DNA from: UA16 sp042095135
Lineage (GTDB): Bacteria > Bacteroidota > Bacteroidia > Flavobacteriales_D > Sanyastnellaceae
DNA length: 64,000 bases
Direction of reading: 5' to 3'
Assembly (NCBI GenBank): GCA_042095135.1
Contig: JBELBV010000001.1
Span: 107,108-171,107, forward strand
Shown here: in pieces, positions 58,670 to 64,000 of the stretch
How positions within the stretch are numbered: position 1 is the first letter of the stretch
Layout of the letters: each line of letters opens with the position of its first letter
Position numbers and translations under genes: made by a program
Notes under the pieces: model-generated
Database searches by the model: none
The model's input: the letters and a program-made list of their open reading frames with translations, nothing else
Told to the model about the DNA's origin: nothing

Positions 58670-61447
58670 TCAAAAAAGAGTCGGTTGTATGCCTCCGCTT
58701 TTCGATGGTGACTCAGCGTCATCGTCTGCAGCGGATGTTGATGATTTGGGTTCCGTTGATTGCACGGTGCGGTTTGCATTGGGTTGTTCCAACCCAGCAG
58801 CATCTGCAGGCTCCGCTTCAATCGAGGAATCTTTTGGCGCAGTCGGTGCCTCCACGTTGGGAGAGAATTCGGCCTTCCAAGCGACTTGGGCTTGGGCTTC
58901 CTTTTCGTCGTCCAACGGCTCAAGCTGCACGTCCGTGACGGGGAGGGTGCTGAGTTTATTCCCCAACGCTCGAATGCCTTTGATGGCAATAAAATCAGAG
59001 GCGTCGAACACCTCATCCTCCCGATCCCTCGTCTCCTTGAACCGGCGATTGTAGCGAATGCGTACAAGCGGATGGTGGGCAGTGGACACCACCCCAAGCC
59101 GAGAGTTTTCGTGGTCGCCAATGAAGGAGAAGGCTTTAAGAACGAGATCTGGGTGGAACCGTTTGACGTACCAGTCTTCTTTTTCACCCTCGTAATAAAC
59201 CACCGAAACAGGTCGCTGCGGATGCCACTTTTCCAAATGAATCATCTTGTCATCAAACCGCGTGTTCAAGTCAAAACCGGTGAATGCGTACTCACCCGAT
59301 GACAAAAAGACCACAATGCGATCGTCGGCCATGAATTCGCCCAACAAGCGCCCCCGGCCCTCCGCGTTGAGCGTACGAACGGTTTCATCGTACCAAACTT
59401 TGCGCGCACCGAGCGTCGACACGCCCTCCTCGCTCATTTCAATTTTGCGGATGGCGTTTTTGGATACCAAGTTTCCCCCGGCTCCTCGGCCGCGAATGGC
59501 CAATTCGGAGAAGTCAACATCTAGCTTCAGCTTCTTCAGCCGCGCATTGGCCCGCAAGAACACCGTCACAATTTCGGCTTCTCCATTGGGATTGGCCGTG
59601 AAGTACAAAAGGCGCGACTTGGGCGTGCCTTTGGTGATGGCGTATTCTCGGTCGCGCGTAATCGCCGGCACGTTGAATCGCTTCATCATGCTGCGTCCGG
59701 TAGCCCCATCGAGGTAAATGCAATTGTACACCGTGCGCTCATCCCCCCGTTTCCAGACGGCGACGTGAATGATGTCCTTCCCGAAGAAGGCCTTCTGACT
59801 GACCTTGCTCACCTGCATAATTCCGTCCTTTCGGACCACGATGATGTCATCGATGTCGCTGCACTCTCCGACCAGTTCACCCTCGCCACGCTTTAGTCCA
59901 TACCCTATAAACCCTTCCTCCTTCTGGGCGTATAGCTTGACGTTGGCCACCGCCACTGCCGAACGTGAGATGGATTCAAACGAACGCAGTTCTGTCTTGC
60001 GCTCTCGGCCCGCTCCGTATTTCTTTTTGAGCATTCGGAACCACTCGATGGCGTAATCGGTGAGGTGTTCCAGGTGGTGCTTGACCTGATCAATGTCACC
60101 TTCCAACCCTTCAATCAAACGGTCCGCTTTGAAGGCGTCAAACTTGGAAATCCGTTTGATGCGGATTTCAGTCAACCGCGTCACATCCTCATCGGTGACC
60201 GCGCGCAGCAGGTGCTTGGTGTGCGGCTTGAGTCCTTTGTGGATGGCGGCCAGGATATCTTCCCAGGTCTCGCACTCCTCGATGTCCCGGTAGATGCGGT
60301 TCTTAATGAAAATTTTCTCCAATGACGCGAAATGCCACTTCTCCTGCAGCTCGCCCAATTCAATCTCCAACTCCAACTTGAGCAGGCCCTTCGTCCGTTC
60401 GGTCGAAATCTTGAGCAGCTCTTTGACCCCGAGGAATTGCGGTTTGTCGTTGAGGATGACCGTGGAGTTCGGTGAGATGGACACCTCGCAATCGGTAAAG
60501 GCGAACAGCGCGCCGATCATCTTGTCGGGGCTGACGTTGTTCGCGAGGTGAATGACAATCTCGACTTCACTCGCGGTGTTGTCCTCCACCCGCTTCACTT
60601 TGATCTTGCCCTTGTCGTTGGCCTTCAAAATGCTCTCAATGAGCGAACTCGTGGTGACACCAAATGGCAACTCGCGGATGACGAGCGTTTTGTTGTCAGC
60701 CTTTTCGATGCGGCCGCGCACGCGGACCTTACCGCCGCGCAATCCGTCGTTGTAATTCTCCACGTCGGCCGTCCCGCCGGTCGGGAAGTCCGGGTACAAG
60801 GTGAAGCCTTTGCCCTGCAGGGTGGCGACGCTCGCGTCAATGAGCTCGACGAAGTTGTGCGGGAGCGTTTTGCACGCCAAACCCACGGCGATTCCTTCCA
60901 CCCCGGATGCCAGCAACAGCGGGAACTTAACAGGCAATGTCTCTGGCTCCTTGTTGCGGCCGTCGTAGCTCTGCAACCACGTCGTCGTCTTCGGGTTGAA
61001 GAGGATCTCTCTGCCTAGTTTGCTCAGGCGTACCTCGATGTACCGAGGAGCGGCCGCCCGATCTCCGGTAAAGATGTTCCCCCAGTTTCCTTGGCAGTCC
61101 AGCAACAAGTCCTTCTGTCCGATTTGCACCATGGCATCGCCGATGGAAGCATCCCCGTGCGGGTGGTACTTCATCGTGTTGCCGATGACATTGGCGACTT
61201 TGTGGAATCGCCCATCGTCCAATTCGTCGAGGCTGTGAAGGATGCGGCGCTGCACCGGTTTCAAGCCGTCATCTTGGTGGGGGACAGCCCGTTCGAGGAT
61301 CACGTACGAGGCGTAGTCCAAGAAGTAATTGTTGTACATCCCGGCGACCTGAATGACCCGTTCCAGCGCCTCTCCTGCGCCTTCATCTTCCGGGGCGTTG
61401 CCCTCCTCGTTCTCAGGGCCTACCGGTGGCAATTCTTCCTCGCTCAT
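58670..61447 (-). CDS. parC: DNA topoisomerase IV subunit A (ParC/GyrA-like)
   Basis: Type IIA topoisomerase cleavage subunit, 925 residues. After an acidic N-terminal tail (about 1-28) comes the winged-helix domain with KPVQRRIL and catalytic Tyr136 (AAPRYIE), then the coiled-coil and a C-terminal beta-propeller. It overlaps parE by 4 nt (ATGA), as is usual for the second type IIA pair in Bacteroidota. The extreme C-terminus is QPTLF. The choice of ParC over GyrA rests on pairing with the 616-residue parE-like gene. Confidence 0.9.
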   Translation of the reverse strand: MSEEELPPVGPENEEGNAPEDEGAGEALERVIQVAGMYNNYFLDYASYVILERAVPHQDDGLKPVQRRILHSLDELDDGRFHKVANVIGNTMKYHPHGDASIGDAMVQIGQKDLLLDCQGNWGNIFTGDRAAAPRYIEVRLSKLGREILFNPKTTTWLQSYDGRNKEPETLPVKFPLLLASGVEGIAVGLACKTLPHNFVELIDASVATLQGKGFTLYPDFPTGGTADVENYNDGLRGGKVRVRGRIEKADNKTLVIRELPFGVTTSSLIESILKANDKGKIKVKRVEDNTASEVEIVIHLANNVSPDKMIGALFAFTDCEVSISPNSTVILNDKPQFLGVKELLKISTERTKGLLKLELEIELGELQEKWHFASLEKIFIKNRIYRDIEECETWEDILAAIHKGLKPHTKHLLRAVTDEDVTRLTEIRIKRISKFDAFKADRLIEGLEGDIDQVKHHLEHLTDYAIEWFRMLKKKYGAGRERKTELRSFESISRSAVAVANVKLYAQKEEGFIGYGLKRGEGELVGECSDIDDIIVVRKDGIMQVSKVSQKAFFGKDIIHVAVWKRGDERTVYNCIYLDGATGRSMMKRFNVPAITRDREYAITKGTPKSRLLYFTANPNGEAEIVTVFLRANARLKKLKLDVDFSELAIRGRGAGGNLVSKNAIRKIEMSEEGVSTLGARKVWYDETVRTLNAEGRGRLLGEFMADDRIVVFLSSGEYAFTGFDLNTRFDDKMIHLEKWHPQRPVSVVYYEGEKEDWYVKRFHPDLVLKAFSFIGDHENSRLGVVSTAHHPLVRIRYNRRFKETRDREDEVFDASDFIAIKGIRALGNKLSTLPVTDVQLEPLDDEKEAQAQVAWKAEFSPNVEAPTAPKDSSIEAEPADAAGLEQPNANRTVQSTEPKSSTSAADDDAESPSKSGGIQPTLF

Positions 61448-63294
61448 TCTTCAACCAAATCTTTTTCAACCCGCAGGTTTTCGATGATAAAACTTTGACG
61501 ATCAGGCGTGTTCTTGCCCATAAAGAAGGTCATCATTTCGGTGATGCGGCTCTCCTTGCCAATGACTACCGGATCGAGGCGAATGTCATCCCCGATGAAG
61601 TACCGGAATTCGTCCGGGCTGATCTCACCCAAGCCTTTGAAACGGGTAATTTCAGCCTTAGCACCCAGTGCCTTCAGTGCCTCTTGCTTCTCGGTTTCGC
61701 TGTAACAGTAACGCGTCTCTTTCTTGTTTCGCACCCGGAACAATGGCGTCTGCAGCACATACAGGTGTCCGCGTTTGACCAAATCAGGGAAGAACTGCAA
61801 AAAGAATGTGATCAACAGCAATCGAATGTGCATACCGTCGACATCGGCATCCGTAGCGATGACCACGTTGTTGTAGCGGAGGTTTTCAAGGCCGTCCTCG
61901 ATGTTCAGGGCAGCCTGCAGCAAATTGAACTCCTCGTTCTCGTAGACCACTTTTTTGGTCAATCCAAAAGAGTTGAGGGGCTTCCCTTTCAAGCTAAACA
62001 CCGCCTGGGTCAACACGTCACGCGCTTTGGTGATCGAACCAGAGGCCGAATCGCCCTCCGTAATGAACAGCGTAGTCTCTTCGTTGCGGTCTTTTTTGTC
62101 ACCCAAGTGGATGCGGCAGTCGCGAAGCTTTTTGTTGTGAACACTCGACTTCTTCGCCCGTTCGCGCGCTAATTTCTTGATGCCCGCCAAGTCCTTGCGC
62201 TCTCGTTCGCTTTGCAAAATGCGCGCTTGGAGCAATTGTGCAGACTCGGGATTCCGGTGCAGGAAGTTGTCCAATTCCCGCTTCAGGAAATCGTAAACGA
62301 AGCTCTTGAGGGTGGGTTGTCCCGGTCCCATTTCAGCGCTGCCGAGCTTGGTTTTGGTCTGCGACTCAAAAACCGGCTCTTCTACTTTGACTGAAATCGC
62401 CGCCGAGATGCCTCCGCGGATGTCAGCAGCATCGTAATCCTTTCCGAAGAAATCGCGCACAACGCGAACGTAGGCCTCCCGGAAAGCGGACTGATGAGTA
62501 CCGCCTTGCGGTGTGAACTGGCCGTTGACAAAGCTCTGGTAATCCTCCCCGTACGCATCCGTGTGCGTAACGGCCACTTCAATGTCTTCACTCACAAGGT
62601 GGACGATGGGATAACGGGGATCTTTCTCCAGGTCATTGGTCAACAAGTCCTTCAGTCCATTCTCAGACTTGAATTTCTCGCCGTTCAAGTACAACGCGAG
62701 GGTGGTGTTCAGGTAAGCGTAATTCCACAGCAAGCGCTCTACATGTTCCATGCGGTAGCTGTACGCCTTGAACATTTCCCGATCGGGACGGAACGCAATC
62801 ATGGTTCCGTTGCGCTCTTCTGTTTTGCCTCGCTTCTCGTCGTTGACAAGGTCTCCCCGTTCGAATTGTGCGCGCTTGATTTCACCCTCTCGGTAACTCT
62901 CCACGGTAAAATGAGTGGACAATGCGTTGACGGCTTTTGCACCCACCCCGTTTAATCCAACCGACTTCTTAAAAGCGCGGGAGTCGTACTTACCGCCCGT
63001 ATTGATCTTGGACACCACGTCCACGACTTTGCCCAACGGAATGCCGCGTCCAAAATCTCGGACCTTGACTTCGCCATCGCGGATGGTGATGCGAACGCTT
63101 TTTCCATGGCCCATCGCGTGCTCATCAATGCAGTTGTCGATGATTTCTTTAAGCAGCACATAAATGCCGTCATCAGCTGCCTGTCCATCCCCCAACTTTC
63201 CGATGTACATCCCCGGACGCATCCGGATGTGTTCCTTCCAGTCGAGCGAACGAATGTTATCCTCTGTATACAATACCTGCTCTTGTCCAGCCAT
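61444..63294 (-). CDS. parE: DNA topoisomerase IV subunit B (ParE/GyrB-like)
   Basis: ATPase subunit, 616 residues: GHKL ATP site (IIDNCIDEHAMG, VRDFGRGIPLGKV, VGLNGVGAKAVNALS), transducer domain and Toprim domain with EGDSASG and DADVDGMHI. The short length fits ParE more than GyrB. First gene of the five-gene unit parE-parC-amylase-mgsA-prmC. Confidence 0.93.
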   Translation of the reverse strand: MAGQEQVLYTEDNIRSLDWKEHIRMRPGMYIGKLGDGQAADDGIYVLLKEIIDNCIDEHAMGHGKSVRITIRDGEVKVRDFGRGIPLGKVVDVVSKINTGGKYDSRAFKKSVGLNGVGAKAVNALSTHFTVESYREGEIKRAQFERGDLVNDEKRGKTEERNGTMIAFRPDREMFKAYSYRMEHVERLLWNYAYLNTTLALYLNGEKFKSENGLKDLLTNDLEKDPRYPIVHLVSEDIEVAVTHTDAYGEDYQSFVNGQFTPQGGTHQSAFREAYVRVVRDFFGKDYDAADIRGGISAAISVKVEEPVFESQTKTKLGSAEMGPGQPTLKSFVYDFLKRELDNFLHRNPESAQLLQARILQSERERKDLAGIKKLARERAKKSSVHNKKLRDCRIHLGDKKDRNEETTLFITEGDSASGSITKARDVLTQAVFSLKGKPLNSFGLTKKVVYENEEFNLLQAALNIEDGLENLRYNNVVIATDADVDGMHIRLLLITFFLQFFPDLVKRGHLYVLQTPLFRVRNKKETRYCYSETEKQEALKALGAKAEITRFKGLGEISPDEFRYFIGDDIRLDPVVIGKESRITEMMTFFMGKNTPDRQSFIIENLRVEKDLVEE

Positions 63295-63300
63295 AGCTTA

Positions 63301-63308
63301 CGAAATTA
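63301..63308 (-). promoter_or_regulatory. -7-like box (TAATTTCG) of the parE operon
   Basis: One mismatch from TAnnTTTG on the minus strand, 6 nt before the parE ATG. It lies close to the terminator of the upstream gene. Confidence 0.4.
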
Positions 63309-63333
63309 GTATTCCACACAATTCAAGGCATAG

Positions 63334-63370
63334 AAAAAGCCCCTTGATTTTTCCACAAAAACAAGGGGCT
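63334..63370 (-). terminator. Intrinsic terminator of the repeat-rich secreted protein gene
   Basis: A perfect 9-bp inverted repeat (AGCCCCTTG at 63338-63346 and CAAGGGGCT at 63362-63370) with a 15-nt loop; on the minus strand it is followed by a T-run (63338-63334). It lies 20 bp after the stop at 63390. Confidence 0.85.
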
Positions 63371-63389
63371 CTCCGTAAGGGTCAGCGGA

Positions 63390-64000
63390 TCATTCACACG
63401 AAGTTCCAATGTTGGTCAAGAACAGCAGCAAATCTGCCGTTCCAATGAAGCCATCACCTGAGAAATCAAATAAGCAATCTGGCTCAAAGTCTTCAGGGTA
63501 CAGGCAGTTGCCGCTACTGTCCGTAGCAAGCGGCTGATAGTTGATTGCATCTTCATCTGTACAGCCCGCCACCTCGAACTCGTCGCACACGCCGTCGCCA
63601 TCCGCGTCGTTCACGCAGTTTCCACCGCAGTCGTAGCCTGAGTCAGCGTAATCGCAGTACCCAGCATCCGTCGCGGCAGCGTCATAGTTGCAAGCACTGT
63701 CGTCCTGGCAGCCCGTAACCTCCTCCTGATCGCACACTCCGTCGCCATCGTCATCGAATAAGCAATTGCCAGCGCAGTCGTAGCCGGCGTCGGCGTACGT
63801 GCAGGAGCCGTCGTCGTCAGTGGCTGAATCGTCGTAGTTGCAAGCACTGCTGTCGGTGCAGCCTGCTACTTCGAACTCGTCGCACACGCCGTCGCCGTCG
63901 CTGTCTATGAGGCAGTTGCCAGCGCAATCGTAGCCCGCATCAGCATAGGTGCAGGAGCCGTCGTCGTCAGTGGCTGAGTTGTCGTAGTTGCAAGCGCTGC
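63390..64000 (-). CDS. C-terminal part of a DDGSC-repeat secreted protein (partial)
   Basis: The open frame enters from beyond 64000 and ends at 63390, so the start is outside the window and the true length is unknown. The visible part (about 203 residues) is nothing but alternating Cys-rich units (GCTDSSACNYDDSATDDDGSC type) and acidic thrombospondin-3-like loops (NCLFDDDGDGVCDQEE type), then a C-terminal module beginning CLFDFSGDGFIG. GTG codons (63887) inside it are not starts. Probably secreted and calcium-binding; function unknown. Confidence 0.85.
   Translation of the reverse strand, partial: SACNYDNSATDDDGSCTYADAGYDCAGNCLIDSDGDGVCDEFEVAGCTDSSACNYDDSATDDDGSCTYADAGYDCAGNCLFDDDGDGVCDQEEVTGCQDDSACNYDAAATDAGYCDYADSGYDCGGNCVNDADGDGVCDEFEVAGCTDEDAINYQPLATDSSGNCLYPEDFEPDCLFDFSGDGFIGTADLLLFLTNIGTSCE
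63393..63476 (-). other. Cys-bracketed single EF-hand/dockerin-like C-terminal module
   Basis: The last 28 residues start CLFDFSGDGFIGTADLL and end TSCE. Asp, Ser, Asp and Asp fill loop positions 1, 3, 5 and 12, and DLLLFL follows. The final Cys is second from the end, as in the protein at 31439. Confidence 0.7.
63541..64000 (-). repeat. 150-bp coding tandem repeat array
   Basis: Matching landmarks recur every 150 bp: the caagcactg stretch at 63691, 63841 and 63991, and gcaggagccgtcgtcgtc at 63801 and 63951. Each period encodes a 50-residue unit of one Cys-rich block plus one acidic loop. The array continues past the window edge. Confidence 0.9.

Noticed and set aside
58669..59187. Longer N-terminus for the amylase
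   Set aside because: The open frame continues upstream but overlaps the C-terminus of parC and gives a basic, domain-free peptide. The ATG at 58668 gives a proper lipoprotein signal peptide.
63541..64000. CRISPR-like regular repeats
   Set aside because: The 150-bp period keeps one open reading frame and has no short repeat/spacer structure; it encodes protein repeats.
129..64000. tRNA, rRNA, transposase, integrase or phage genes
   Set aside because: None were recognised on either strand. Intergenic gaps are mostly under 135 bp and hold promoters, terminators or nothing visible.

Overview
The window reads as a compact chromosome segment of a marine-type Bacteroidota bacterium, most likely order Flavobacteriales (Cryomorphaceae/Schleiferiaceae/Crocinitomicaceae-like). 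The support is: Na+-NQR with ApbE, a type IX secretion (T9SS) plug protein, a gliding-motility-type C-terminal domain, CtlX, TonB receptors with a carboxypeptidase-like N-terminal domain, secreted proteins with GCTD..ACNYD..DDGSC repeats, and upstream boxes matching the Bacteroidota -7 element TAnnTTTG instead of Shine-Dalgarno sites. I saw no rRNA, tRNA, IS element, prophage, integrase or CRISPR array. No gene-free stretch exceeds 300 bases.

Layout. 1-73: start of a lipoprotein gene leaving the window. 129-4899: a four-gene envelope unit (LptF/LptG permease, two glycosyltransferases, a 2-oxoglutarate oxygenase). 5009-7180: an HtrA/Deg protease and a LON-domain protein. 7198-11629: a lipoprotein, two guanidino-group enzymes (one CtlX) and arginyl-tRNA synthetase. 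11632-12325: two small genes. 12495-21914: one gene of about 9.4 kb for a giant Cys-rich, HYR-rich secreted protein. 22071-26313: ffh, folD, ribD and an EamA transporter. 26314-31438: an M1 peptidase, a GIN-domain lipoprotein and MazG, with a divergent PagL-like outer-membrane deacylase. 31439-33220: a beta-helix secreted protein. 33314-33526: a small membrane protein. 33538-40681: nqrABCDEF plus apbE. 40762-50798: T9SS plug protein, SDR, glycosyltransferase, release factor 3, a TonB receptor pair, and a lectin with a type-B T9SS tail. 50806-54176: a BRCT exonuclease and an unusually long LigA. 54312-55934: a trypsin-like lipoprotein. 55938-63294: an operon running parE, parC, GH13 amylase, mgsA, prmC. 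63390-64000: the C-terminal end of another repeat-rich secreted protein.

The genes are mostly housekeeping and envelope functions. The least explained material is the secreted-protein family. Three proteins (12495, 31439, 63390) share the DDGSC repeats and end in the same roughly 28-residue module: one dockerin/EF-hand-like calcium loop bracketed by two cysteines at the extreme C-terminus. Only the lectin carries a recognisable T9SS tail. The module is a candidate for an undescribed sorting or anchoring signal.

Two genome-organisation patterns also stand out. A TAnnTT(T/C/A)G box lies exactly 4 nt before the start codon of at least eight genes, which suggests leaderless mRNAs. All six convergent gene junctions have only 0-11 bp between stop codons.
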